A stretch of 60,937 nt of DNA from NCBI GenBank assembly GCA_027858995.1, contig JAQIBP010000168.1, positions 1 to 60,937 of the forward strand, written 5' to 3'. Below, piece by piece: positions 1-7,760 of the stretch. The position numbers and the translations under genes were made by a program. Below the pieces are notes generated by a model. It was not told the origin of the DNA and searched no databases. It worked only from the letters and a program-made list of their open reading frames with translations. Each line of letters starts with the position of its first letter. The stretch's first letter is position 1. Source of the stretch: Deltaproteobacteria bacterium. GTDB taxonomy: Bacteria > Desulfobacterota > Desulfobacteria > Desulfobacterales > Desulfobacteraceae.

Positions 1-65
1 AAAAACTCATTGATAACCTCACAATCTACCCTCCAAATTTTATAATAATCTGGTTTTGGGTAACA

Positions 66-140
66 TTATTCGTGAGGCAATAGAACCGCTATGGTTACAT
101 TTAACGTGAGTCAATGCGATGATTTATTAATGAGGCAATA
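66..140. repeat. imperfect 17-bp direct repeat at the 5' edge of the broken integrase
   Basis: Positions 66-82 and 124-140 match at 15 of 17 bases, with the shared core TGAGGCAATA, and are 58 bp apart. Read in frame, both copies give a similar peptide (IIREAIE and INEAIRR). This suggests a local duplication or an insertion footprint at the 5' end of the integrase. The stop TGA at 120-122 lies between the copies and closes the integrase frame upstream. Confidence 0.4.
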
Positions 141-860
141 CGCAGGGAAAAAATAATTGTCGTTGATCAGAAAGCTGAACTTAAATCAAAAATAGCTTTC
201 CTTGATACAAAAGATAGACTGTCTATTTCTGAATTTATACCTCTTTGGGTTAATAATTCAGATAGAAGGGATTTATCAGATAGGACTCTTGAAGCTGATG
301 AACTTGCTTTTAATAATCTCAAAGATGCTCTTGGAGATATTCCTTTAAAACTTGTTGATAAGAATGCAATTAGGAAATTTAAAGAGATATCAGAACTGAG
401 AGTTAAACATATTTCAATTAATACATATCTCAGACATATCAAAAGTGGTTTAAATTGGGCAAAGAGTGAAGAATATATTGATAGAGTTCCTGCTATTAAG
501 ATGTTTAAAATCCCTAAAGATATTATCAGGTATTTATCTAAAGAAGATGTTAAAATTATTTTAGCTCATACCAAAAAAACAAAACCTGAAATGTACAGGA
601 TTATAAAATTTGCTCTTTTTACAGGATGCAGAAGGGAAGAAATTATTAAGGCTAGATATGAGCATATTAAAGGTAATGAAATTAAAATATTTGGTAAGGG
701 TGGTAAACAAAGATTGATAGAATTATTACCTCAAGCCTTGGAAGAAAAACAGGACATTGGTAAAATTTTCTCTTACAAACATGTTTCCACAATATCAAAC
801 TATTTCAGAAAGCTTGCAAGAGAATGTAATATAAAAGCCAGATTTCACGATTTAAGACAT
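123..860 (+). pseudogene. tyrosine-recombinase integrase, 5' part, interrupted at its HxLRH motif
   Basis: The frame is open from 123, just after a stop at 120-122, and no ordinary start codon is visible before 501. Residues decoded from about 160 to 490 form a typical SAM-like core-binding domain (ISEFIPLWV and LRHIKSGLNWA are readable). From 501 the catalytic domain follows, with the first active-site Arg in GCRREEI and the HxLRH box FHDLRH at 843-860. The frame then runs into unrelated DNA. The missing C-terminus, containing the GH box and the catalytic Tyr, is found in the right frame at 4336-4488. The gene is therefore broken twice: the 5' end is unclear and the active-site box is split by the trio element. 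It was probably the integrase of an older integrated element near tRNA-Arg. Confidence 0.8.
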
Positions 861-882
861 TATGTAGAGTCATATATAATGG
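855..882. repeat. left outer terminal inverted repeat of RIT element
   Basis: Twenty-eight bases, beginning AGACATTATGTAGAG, are the exact reverse complement of 4283-4310. The first six bases (AGACAT) are also the Arg-His codons of the interrupted integrase, so the host target and the element end share sequence. That is expected of the crossover core of a tyrosine recombinase. Confidence 0.85.
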
Positions 883-932
883 AGAGAAAGCCTGCCATAA
901 TACTATTAATTGGGTGTAAATTCTTGAAACAC

Positions 933-950
933 TCCCCATAATAAGGCATG
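933..950. repeat. left inner inverted repeat of RIT element
   Basis: The motif TCCCCATAATAAGGCATG matches the reverse complement of 4215-4232 at 15 of 18 positions. It lies about 96 bp in from the outer end, the same distance as its partner on the right. Paired outer and inner sites at both ends suggest two recombinase-binding sites per end. Confidence 0.7.
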
Positions 951-987
951 CTCATCCTATCTTAAAACAATAAAGGATGATATTTTT

Positions 988-2222
988 ATGAATCAATTAC
1001 ATGAAATCAGAGACGCAATAAATTCCGTATTGCGCATTATGGCAGAACGTGAATACGCTGTTTCAACCATTAAGGTACATCGAGGAATTTTTAATTCCCT
1101 GATAAAGTTCATGGAGAAAAATCATTATACCAAGATGGAGGAACATGTTGGTATAGCCTACATCAAGGAAAGAACCGGTGTGACTATGGATGGATTTTGG
1201 GGGCGAGGCAATCGAAAACTTAATGCCGCTCTCAAACCGTTGCAAAACCTGTTTTATTACCTGGATAATGGGGATTTGTCTTTTTTCATGCGCTCCAAAA
1301 TCAAGCCGTTTCAATGTCCACCTGCGTTTAAGTCTGAATATCAGTTGTTTCAAAAAGAATACCGTGAACGAAATTATGCGGATGCAACCATTGTATGCAA
1401 CAACAATATTGTAAGGCGGTTGCTTGTTTTTCTACACAAAAAAAAATCAAATTTTCAGATGATATTACGGCATCCCATTTAACAAAATTTCTGGCGACAT
1501 TCGCCGAATGCCGGCCCAGATATGTTTCTACTGTTCTTTCTGTGTTGAGGAATTATTTCACATTTTTGCAAGATATGAATATCATTAAAACAAATCTTGC
1601 TACATCACTGCCGCATGTAAGAATTCTGCGCAACGCGTTTATTCCTCATGCATGGAAAACAGATGACGTAAGAAAACTACTGGCATCAATCGACCGAAAT
1701 TCTGCAAAAGGGAAGCGGGATTATGCCATTCTTCTTATGGTAGCGCATCTTGGTCTCAGAGTCAGCGATATACGCAACATGAGGTTATCAAATTTAAACT
1801 GGGACAGAAAAACAATTGCACTGAGTATTCGAAAAACAGGACAAGCACAGGAATTGCCACTTCTCGACGACATTGGCTGGGCCATTATTGATTACTTGAA
1901 AAATGGCCGGCCTCAAACCGCATGCAATAGACTTTTTGTTCGACATCGTGCGCCCTTTGATTCTTTTGGGGAAAATCAAAGTTTCTACAGTGAATTACAT
2001 CGATACATGCAAGTTGCAGGCATTACTCCACCTACTGGTGTACATTGCGGACTACATTCCTTGAGAAGCACGCTTGCCAGAAACATGTTGGAAGCCAAAA
2101 CCCCTCTTCCAGTTATTTCAGAAGTTTTAGGGCACACAAACATTAATACCACCAGCATTTATCTTAAGATTGATCTTGACGGATTGAGAAAGTGTGTCTT
2201 GGATCCTGAGGAGGTGCTTTAG
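988..2222 (+). CDS. RIT recombinase A (tyrosine recombinase), with a -1 frameshift at an A9 run
   Basis: First of three recombinases. The start at 988 follows AAAGGATGATATTTTT, with a purine-rich ribosome-binding site. The N-terminal part (988 to about 1440) has a recombinase SAM-like domain. The frame then shifts by -1 at nine consecutive A residues (1438-1446), and the continuation in the other frame runs to the TAG at 2222. The joined product is about 411 residues. The catalytic domain retains Arg in GLRVSDI, HSLR in GLHSLRST, and the GH...Y box LGHTNINTTSIYL. It ends 2 bp before the next gene, so translation is likely coupled. The A9 run could be a slippage site producing two products, a disabling mutation, or a read error. 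The sequence alone does not decide. Confidence 0.75.
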
Positions 2223-2224
2223 TT

Positions 2225-3205
2225 ATGACAGAAATTTACCAATGGCACAGTGATTTATCTGGCATGATGGCTTCCTTCCTTAATGAAAAAAGGATAACTG
2301 GTTATAAATACGGTAATCAGGAAAAATTGCTTATCCGTTTTGACAACTATTTCGACAGAAATGGATATACAGGAATACGTATAACAAAATTTATGGTGGA
2401 TGACTTCATCTATTCACCGCAGGAACAGCCTTCGACTCACTATTTGAAAGAACGCCTGTTGCGGGATTTTGCATTATTTTTGATTCGACAGGGGCACCAG
2501 GAAGTATACGTTGCAAAAATAAAATCAGCACCTGTTAAAAAATGTTCCCATATTCCTTATATTTTTATGAGAAAAGAGATGAAGCATATTTTTGCCGCCG
2601 TTGATGCCTGGGAGGATTCATTTTACACAAACAGGCACCTGATTGATCCGGTTCTTTTCCGTTTGCTTTATGCAACCGGTATGAGAGTATCGGAGGCGTT
2701 AAATATAATGGTCAAAGATTTTTGCGGAACCAATGGTGTTTTGACCGTATATCATGCCAAAAATAATAAGGATCGACTTATCCCGCTTGCGCCAAGTCTT
2801 GCCGATAGGATAGGCAAATTCATTAATATTTTTCACAAATACTCTCCAGATACAGCGTACCTGTTCCAGTCACCCAGAAAGGGTAAGATGGACAATAGTA
2901 CAGTGTACCGTCGTTTCCGCCAATACTTGCAATGTGCCAAAATTCCACATACCGATGCTGGCCCGAGAGTGCATGATTTACGCCACAACTATGCTGTCAA
3001 ATGCTTGAAAAAATGGGTACTGGCCGATGAAGAATTAACCAATCTATTACCTTATCTGGCTGCATACATGGGGCACTCTGATTTCAGAGGCACGCAGTAC
3101 TATCTCCGCCTGACTGGTGATCTGTATCCTGACATTATTAGCCGTTTAGAGGCAGGCTTCGGTTACGTCATACCGGGAGGAGGGCAAACAGATGAAGAAG
3201 AATGA
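2225..3205 (+). CDS. RIT recombinase B (tyrosine recombinase)
   Basis: 326 residues. An N-terminal core-binding region is followed by a catalytic domain. Visible active-site residues are Arg in TGMRVSEAL, the HxLRH box VHDLRHNY, and the C-terminal GH...Y box YMGHSDFRGTQYYL. The ATG lies 2 bp after the stop of recombinase A, behind GAGGTGCTTTAG. The last 14 bp overlap the start of recombinase C. In known RIT elements the three recombinases are always present in fixed order and presumably act together. Their individual roles cannot be read from sequence. Confidence 0.85.
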   Translation: MTEIYQWHSDLSGMMASFLNEKRITGYKYGNQEKLLIRFDNYFDRNGYTGIRITKFMVDDFIYSPQEQPSTHYLKERLLRDFALFLIRQGHQEVYVAKIKSAPVKKCSHIPYIFMRKEMKHIFAAVDAWEDSFYTNRHLIDPVLFRLLYATGMRVSEALNIMVKDFCGTNGVLTVYHAKNNKDRLIPLAPSLADRIGKFINIFHKYSPDTAYLFQSPRKGKMDNSTVYRRFRQYLQCAKIPHTDAGPRVHDLRHNYAVKCLKKWVLADEELTNLLPYLAAYMGHSDFRGTQYYLRLTGDLYPDIISRLEAGFGYVIPGGGQTDEEE

Positions 3206-4214
3206 TTTCCCTAAATACCTCTCTGATTTCCTGTCAAAGTATCTACCTGGGCAGAGAAACGCCAGCACGCACACAATAGCGTCTTATCGCGATGTCTTTA
3301 AGTTGCTATTGATATTCTGCGACTCAACAAAATCAATTAAACCAGAAAAAATTAAGGCGAGTGATCTGTCGAAAGAGCTCATTCTCCACTTTCTTGATTG
3401 GCTTGAAACAGAACGAAAATGTTCCATCTCAACTCGTAATCAGCGACTTGCTGTAATTCATTCATTTGTTCACTACGTACAGAAAGAATCTCCAGAAAAT
3501 CTGTTTGAATTTAAAAAAATACTTTCAATACCGAACAAGAAACACCCCCGGACGTTGGTCGCCTATCTAACTGGTCAAGAAGTGCAAATCCTTCTCTCCC
3601 AACCTGATACGTCAACGATTGAGGGATTCCGGAATGCCATACTTTTATCTGTACTCTACGATACTGGTTCCAGAGTTCAGGAATTGATAAATATTAGGAT
3701 AAAGGATGTGCGTTTATCCTCCCCAGCCGTCATAAGACTGCATGGTAAGGGTAACAAAATTCGACAAGTACCGATCATGGCCAAAACTTCGGAGATCCTC
3801 AGTTTATATCTTGAAATGAAAGAATACCATCCTGGAATTTCCAAGGGCGATAACCACCTGTTTGTAAATCAGAAGAAGAGGCAACTGTCACGATGGGGTA
3901 TCTCTTATATCTTGAATAAATATGTTGGAACTGCAAACGATGATGTTGGTTTCAATGTTGATTTCCCCGTGACACCCCATGTACTCAGACATTCTAAGGC
4001 GATGCATTTGTTTCAATCCGGTGTAAATTTGATTTACATCCGTGATTTTTTAGGCCATGTTGACTGTTCTACGACTGAAATTTATGCTAGGGCAGATAGT
4101 GAAATGAAGCGAAAAGCAATTGAGAAAGCCTATGTAAATCTGGTGCCGGAAACGGTTCCGAAGTGGGAAGAAGATGGTAATTTGATGAAATGGCTGAACT
4201 CATTGTGTAATTAG
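3192..4214 (+). CDS. RIT recombinase C (tyrosine recombinase)
   Basis: 340 residues. It has an N-terminal SAM-like domain (about 10-100) and a catalytic domain with Arg in TGSRVQELI, HVLRH in TPHVLRHSKA, and the GH...Y box FLGHVDCSTTEIYA. The C-terminus ends in a short amphipathic tail (LMKWLNSL). The same kind of tail is seen on the third recombinase of the second trio (LVDWLNSV), so it is a family trait. The start overlaps recombinase B by 14 bp and sits behind GGGAGGAGGGCAAACAG. The inner right inverted repeat starts one base after its stop codon. Confidence 0.88.
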   Translation: MKKNDFPKYLSDFLSKYLPGQRNASTHTIASYRDVFKLLLIFCDSTKSIKPEKIKASDLSKELILHFLDWLETERKCSISTRNQRLAVIHSFVHYVQKESPENLFEFKKILSIPNKKHPRTLVAYLTGQEVQILLSQPDTSTIEGFRNAILLSVLYDTGSRVQELINIRIKDVRLSSPAVIRLHGKGNKIRQVPIMAKTSEILSLYLEMKEYHPGISKGDNHLFVNQKKRQLSRWGISYILNKYVGTANDDVGFNVDFPVTPHVLRHSKAMHLFQSGVNLIYIRDFLGHVDCSTTEIYARADSEMKRKAIEKAYVNLVPETVPKWEEDGNLMKWLNSLCN

Positions 4215-4232
4215 CATGAATTATAATGGGGA
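4215..4232. repeat. right inner inverted repeat of RIT element
   Basis: Partner of 933-950 in inverted orientation (15/18 identical). It directly abuts the stop codon of recombinase C. Confidence 0.7.
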
Positions 4233-4282
4233 TTGTTTTTAGATAAATCACCCGCAACAGTTGAATTGTCAAGCCTCACTCC

Positions 4283-4310
4283 CCATTATATATGACTCTA
4301 CATAATGTCT
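4283..4310. repeat. right outer terminal inverted repeat of RIT element
   Basis: Exact reverse complement of 855-882. It is preceded by CTCACTCC, so the CCCCAT motif continues inward on this side but diverges on the left. Confidence 0.85.
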
Positions 4311-4311
4311 C

Positions 4312-4331
4312 TTATGGGGAGCTCCCCATAA
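4312..4331. repeat. perfect 20-bp palindrome at the right RIT junction
   Basis: TTATGGGGAGCTCCCCATAA is a perfect palindrome between the outer inverted repeat and the resumed integrase reading frame. Its half-site (CCCCATAA) resembles the CCCCAT motif in the inner and outer repeats. It may be a further recombinase-binding site or part of the element's right terminus. Nothing equivalent occurs at the left junction. Confidence 0.6.
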
Positions 4332-4335
4332 ACGG

Positions 4336-4488
4336 CATACAGCAGGAACTCAGATGTTAGCATCAGGAATTCATTTAGAAGTGGTACAGAAGATACTAGG
4401 GCATTCTGATATAAGAACTACACAACTTTATGCTGTTGTTTTAGGAAAAACAATATCACAACAAATGGGATGGTTAAGTTATGATTAA
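4336..4488 (+). pseudogene. integrase, 3' part (C-terminal catalytic segment)
   Basis: From the CAT at 4336 the frame decodes HTAGTQMLASGIHLEVV, then the GH...Y box ILGHSDIRTTQLYA with the catalytic Tyr, and a stop at 4486-4488. Placed after the FHDLRH at 843-860, it gives a continuous, family-typical integrase C-terminus. This is the 3' half of the gene interrupted by the RIT element. There is no start codon of its own and it is not expected to be translated. Confidence 0.85.
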
Positions 4489-4611
4489 AACTACTGCTCG
4501 CATTTTGCTCGCATTTTTGCCTTATTCTGCCGAGATTTGCCGAGATGAGACACTTTTTAAAAAAATCTTGAAAACTTGTGGAAGCTCTGATATATACTGT
4601 TCTCATGTCAC

Positions 4612-4688
4612 GCGCCCGTAGCTCAGCTGGATAGAGTATCTGACTACGAATCAGGGGGTCGCAGGTTCGAATCCTGCCGGGCGCGCCA
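4612..4688 (+). tRNA. tRNA-Arg (anticodon ACG)
   Basis: 77 nt with the 3' CCA encoded. The acceptor GCGCCCG (4612-4618) pairs with CGGGCGC (4678-4684). The anticodon loop CTACGAA gives ACG. The T-loop TTCGAAT is intact. It begins 124 bp after the 3' end of the broken integrase, which suggests that element used this region as attachment site. The spurious reverse-strand frame through this gene is the usual tRNA-Arg artefact. Confidence 0.97.
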
Positions 4689-4716
4689 CTTATAATCAAA
4701 GGTTTTCAGCTTTTGC

Positions 4717-5055
4717 TTGAAAACTTTTTTTTGCCTGTGTGAGAATCTGTGTGAGAAAACTCATCAAAATTCTGATCAAGACCCAATAGTCTTTGGTGTT
4801 ATGGGAAGTGCCTGGCTTGGCTTTGGAGTTGTCTCTCTTTTTGGATTAAGGCCCCCGCTTAAATTTTCACCAATTTTATTGCTGCAATTAGTTTATAAAT
4901 TGATATGGCTCTTTGGTGTTATTCTTCCTCTGATTTTATCAGGGAATTTTCCATTGTACGCGATATTGTATTTAGTAATTTTTATAACTTATATTGTTGG
5001 AGATTTGATTTCTATTCCATTTTCATATATTTTTAAAAAAGGAGAAGAAGCATAG
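4717..5055 (+). CDS. small membrane protein, probably N-terminally truncated
   Basis: 112 residues with about three hydrophobic segments after residue 25 (FGVVSLFGL, LLQLVYKLIWLFGVILP, YAILYLVIFITYIVG). The hydrophobic part resembles a small family of conserved hypothetical membrane proteins. The first 22 residues (MKTFFCLCENLCEK...) overlap short CTGTGTGAGAA repeats just after tRNA-Arg and do not look native. The true gene may have lost its 5' end to the integration event. No specific function can be assigned. Confidence 0.5.
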   Translation: MKTFFCLCENLCEKTHQNSDQDPIVFGVMGSAWLGFGVVSLFGLRPPLKFSPILLLQLVYKLIWLFGVILPLILSGNFPLYAILYLVIFITYIVGDLISIPFSYIFKKGEEA

Positions 5056-5201
5056 TTTTTAAAGAGATTATTTATATCTTTTCATATCATACTTTTCAGC
5101 TATCTTGACTCGTTCCTCGTCTGGAAGAGATGTGATATGTTTTTTCCAACCAGGGCAAAATTATTTTAAATATAAAAAGTACAAATCAAAAAGGATCGAC
5201 A
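5056..5201. other. intergenic region with a remnant gene end on the minus strand
   Basis: On the minus strand, 5160 to 5068 decodes a protein-like tail (PGWKKHITSLPDEERVKIAE and a few more residues) ending at a stop and closed upstream by a stop. It looks like the C-terminus of a small decayed gene. It has no start codon. Confidence 0.35.
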
Positions 5202-5729
5202 ATGACAAAGGCAAAAGCGAACAGTATTCAAATTGAATATGAAACAGGTGTTAAAATGAAAAAAGAATGGCTCACAGCATTCAGCCATATGACCTATGGA
5301 ATTTATGTTTTAACAGTTAAATACGGCGATAATATCAATGGAATGATTGCATCATGGGTTACTCAGGTATCATATGAACCACCGTTAATCATGGTAGCTG
5401 TCCATCCAAACCGATATTCTCATAACCTGATTGAAAAAACTAATGCTTTTGCTCTTCATATTCTGGACAAATCACAAAATAATATGTTGAAAAGATTTAA
5501 AGGTCCTGACCCTGAGAAAAAATTCACTGATCTTTCATGGGAAACAAAAAAAACAGGAGCACCAGTTTTAAAAGATTGCATAGCATGGTTTGAATTACAG
5601 GTTAAAGAACGTCATGACTCTGGCAACCATACCCTTTTTATAGGGGAAGTTATAAACAGTGGGGTTAATTCAACAGGCACTCCTCTTTGTACCCAGGAAT
5701 ATGATGGAATGTATATTGGAAAACAATGA
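5202..5729 (+). CDS. flavin reductase domain protein
   Basis: 175 residues of the flavin reductase-like FMN-binding family (RutF/DIM6/NTAB type). The core runs from FSHMTYGIYVLTVKYGD through NGMIASWVTQVSYEPPLIMV to the C-terminal YDGMYIG. Members bind FMN and either use NAD(P)H to supply reduced flavin or act as flavin-binding partners. No rubredoxin domain is fused. The start at 5202 has AAAGGATCGACA upstream; an internal ATG at 5256 is possible. It stands alone, so its partner cannot be named. Confidence 0.8.
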   Translation: MTKAKANSIQIEYETGVKMKKEWLTAFSHMTYGIYVLTVKYGDNINGMIASWVTQVSYEPPLIMVAVHPNRYSHNLIEKTNAFALHILDKSQNNMLKRFKGPDPEKKFTDLSWETKKTGAPVLKDCIAWFELQVKERHDSGNHTLFIGEVINSGVNSTGTPLCTQEYDGMYIGKQ

Positions 5730-5832
5730 CAAAAAAGCAACCTGTTACTGTGGAAGTCAAAAATCTATATGAAAAATAAAATACGTAATTTAAGTGTTCA
5801 ATAAAATTGATGAACTTGAAAATCCATAAAGT

Positions 5833-6378
5833 TTATCTTTTTCCACTTCTAATAAATCCATAACCAGCTCCAATAAACCCACCAGCAAGGTGGCTGAATT
5901 GTGAAATCCTGTCAATTTTTATGCTTGAGACCACCTCACTGCCAATAAAAAGCACAGCAATTATAATAAATGTTAAAGGGATTTGCCCTGTTTTTATATT
6001 TGAAAATGAACCCAAGAGTATTAACATAAAAGCAATACCACTGCCACCAACAAGAGAATTTGAAAAGAAAAATGCATTTAATAATGCTGTTGTAATGGCT
6101 GTAATTAGAACTATCTCTAAAAGTTTCCCTGAACCATATTTTTCTTCAATGAGTGGTCCCACAAGCAGGATTAGCACCAAGTTTCCAACAAGATGTGACC
6201 AATTGCCATGACCAGCAATATAAGACACCAACCGGATATAAAAATTAGGATCTGAAAAAGACAAATAAGCAGGAGAAGAGAAATATTTTGCTATAACCCC
6301 ACTATTGCAGAATATTAAAACACATATTGAAATTATTGAATATGTAAGTATAACCGGAGAATTGTATTTGATTTTCAT
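5833..6378 (-). CDS. rhomboid family intramembrane serine protease
   Basis: 181 residues from the ATG at 6378, preceded by GGGGGAAAAACAACC. A longer frame to 6435 exists but would overlap the upstream gene. About six hydrophobic segments are visible. Rhomboid signatures are HxxxN in WSHLVGNL, the catalytic serine motif GGSGIAFM, and the catalytic histidine in FSHLAGGFIGA. Rhomboids cleave transmembrane helices within the membrane. It is 16 bp downstream of the DUF3820 gene and probably co-transcribed with it, YheU and HU. Confidence 0.85.
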   Translation of the reverse strand: MKIKYNSPVILTYSIISICVLIFCNSGVIAKYFSSPAYLSFSDPNFYIRLVSYIAGHGNWSHLVGNLVLILLVGPLIEEKYGSGKLLEIVLITAITTALLNAFFFSNSLVGGSGIAFMLILLGSFSNIKTGQIPLTFIIIAVLFIGSEVVSSIKIDRISQFSHLAGGFIGAGYGFIRSGKR

Positions 6379-6394
6379 TGGTTGTTTTTCCCCC

Positions 6395-6625
6395 TCATAA
6401 AAACTTATTTTTATTAAAAAGATACTCGAGGCCATTAAGTTTTATTTCATATACCGCCTGTAACATTTCTCCAAGCTTTCCTTCTGGGAACCCTTTTTGT
6501 GAAAACCAAACCAGATATCGCTCTGGAAGATCAACTAACCGCAAACCTTTGTATTTTCCAAATGGCATTTTTGTGGTTGCAAGGGCAGTGAATGCTTTTT
6601 TGTCAGGTTGTATAAAATTGTTCAT
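6395..6625 (-). CDS. DUF3820 family protein
   Basis: 76 residues with the family core FGKYKGLRLVDLPERYLVWF followed by a G-rich turn and a helix ending in LEYLFN. DUF3820 proteins are short, soluble and sometimes annotated as quorum-sensing-regulated factors. No biochemical function is established. It lies 19 bp downstream of the YheU gene. Confidence 0.75.
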   Translation of the reverse strand: MNNFIQPDKKAFTALATTKMPFGKYKGLRLVDLPERYLVWFSQKGFPEGKLGEMLQAVYEIKLNGLEYLFNKNKFL

Positions 6626-6644
6626 TGTATTTCAATAAATTCAA

Positions 6645-6881
6645 TTACAGCTTCTTCAAAGCAGGATCATCACTCCCCAAAATATTACAGGTTTCAGATT
6701 CCTGATCAAAAACAATGACAGCTTTCCCTGATTTAAGCTGCCCAAGGACCTGTGATATTTTTGCGTCCAGGGAGACTTCAAATTCTCCATAATCAGTGCC
6801 ATCACGGGTTACAAATTCTTCGATGACACCATGTAAGGTTTCAGGATTTAATTGATCGTATGGAATTTTAAGAGCGGTCAT
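6645..6881 (-). CDS. YheU family protein (UPF0270)
   Basis: 78 residues counted from the ATG at 6881 (MTALKIPYDQL). A TTG at 6896 in the same frame is a weaker alternative. Family features are IPYDQLNPETL, FVTRDGTDYGE and a C-terminal GKAVIVFDQESETCNI. YheU is a small conserved protein of unknown role in Gammaproteobacteria, and its presence here in a small-gene cluster is typical. No SD-like sequence decides the start strongly. Confidence 0.8.
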   Translation of the reverse strand: MTALKIPYDQLNPETLHGVIEEFVTRDGTDYGEFEVSLDAKISQVLGQLKSGKAVIVFDQESETCNILGSDDPALKKL

Positions 6882-6953
6882 TGTTTCAGATTTCAATTAT
6901 TCAATCAGAATTTCATTTTAAGGATGTGGCCTTTCCATTATTATTTCTCCTAT

Positions 6954-7238
6954 TTAATTTCCATTAACCCTATCCCGCAATCCCCCACTACACTTAAACA
7001 CCACAACTCTTCTTTTATTTAACATCATAGATTTACCAGTAGCAGGATTCCTTCCCTTGCGGGGTGTTTTTTCATTAACCTGGAATTTCCCAAACCCTGA
7101 TATCATTATATCTTCTCCGAATGCCAGGGTGGATTTCATTATTTCAAGGAGTTGTTCAAGGGTGTCTTTTGCTTCTGATGGTGCCTGGTTATTTTTTTCT
7201 GTGATTTTTTCAATGATTGTTTTTTTGGTAAGCGCCAA
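6954..7238 (-). CDS. HU/IHF family nucleoid DNA-binding protein
   Basis: 94 residues. The HU fold is recognisable: N-terminal helices (MALTKKTIIEKITEK), GFGKFQV, then the DNA-binding arm RKGRNPATGKSMML and a final helix. It starts with TTG at 7238, with AGGAG about 11 nt upstream. HU/IHF proteins bend DNA and assist recombination and replication. A decayed fragment of a second HU gene lies 1 kb away (8272-8385). Confidence 0.92.
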   Translation of the reverse strand: MALTKKTIIEKITEKNNQAPSEAKDTLEQLLEIMKSTLAFGEDIMISGFGKFQVNEKTPRKGRNPATGKSMMLNKRRVVVFKCSGGLRDRVNGN

Positions 7239-7353
7239 GGGCTGGTGTGCTCCTATTTTAGATTGGTATCTGTTTTGTTATTGAATTTATTGTGGCGAGG
7301 TGATGTTGTCAAGGATGCTTTAAAACCCATACAGGATTTTATCATTATTTCCC

Positions 7354-7557
7354 TCAGCCGAAAACTGGGCCACATGACTTTTTAACAGGCGCTTTTTTTT
7401 TGGGATTAGGATGTTCCTTGAAATAAAGTTTGTCCTTGGCAAGGTGACATTTCTTGTATTTCACGCCACTACTACACCAGCAAGGATCATTTTTTCCCGG
7501 TAATATTGAAGGGGGTACCTGCCCATTATTTTTAAAAAGTTGACTGAACCAACCCAT
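7354..7557 (-). CDS. SEC-C motif protein
   Basis: 67 residues from the ATG at 7557 (MGWFSQLFKNN), which has CAGGAG nine bases upstream. The frame is open further 5' but without coding character. The SEC-C zinc-binding motif appears as PCWCSSGVKYKKCH, a C-x-C...CH variant. The C-terminus is basic with PKKKAPVKK. Such small proteins resemble the zinc tail of SecA, but stand-alone members have no defined function. A second SEC-C protein is at 17509-17919. Confidence 0.75.
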   Translation of the reverse strand: MGWFSQLFKNNGQVPPSILPGKNDPCWCSSGVKYKKCHLAKDKLYFKEHPNPKKKAPVKKSCGPVFG

Positions 7558-7760
7558 ATGTAATACTCCTGTTTTTGAAAAATTTACAATGTTTATAATA
7601 ACAATAAGTTGCGCATTCATTTTGTAAAGGATAAATACCAAAATTGAAATCATAAACCATGCCGGAAAATAAAATTTCAAATTTTCAATTTTGACAGTAA
7701 AAAATGTGTTAAGATAGCACGGTGTCAATAAAATGATTTCTGATAAATAGGATTGAATCC

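Larger units (their letters stand above)
861..4335 (+). mobile_element. recombinase-in-trio (RIT) element inserted in an integrase gene
   Basis: Three consecutive tyrosine recombinase genes (988-2222, 2225-3205, 3192-4214) lie on one strand within about 3.5 kb and carry no other cargo. The ends carry a perfect 28-bp inverted repeat (855-882 and 4283-4310) and an inner 18-bp repeat at 15/18 identity (933-950 and 4215-4232). The element separates two in-frame halves of another integrase. Left of the break the codons are AGA CAT (Arg-His); right of it they are CGG CAT (Arg-His) followed by the rest of the motif. The crossover therefore lay in the conserved LRH codons. Known RIT elements have this gene order and inverted ends. 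The exact boundaries are inferred from the split gene and could be off by a few bases. Confidence 0.85.

Noticed and set aside
1063-1353. Reverse-strand frame inside RIT recombinase A
   Set aside because: Shadow of the coding frame on the plus strand; no SD or domain.
4418-4699. Reverse-strand frame over tRNA-Arg resembling 'GRIRTCDPLIRSQ' proteins
   Set aside because: It is the antisense translation of the tRNA gene, a well-known false gene.
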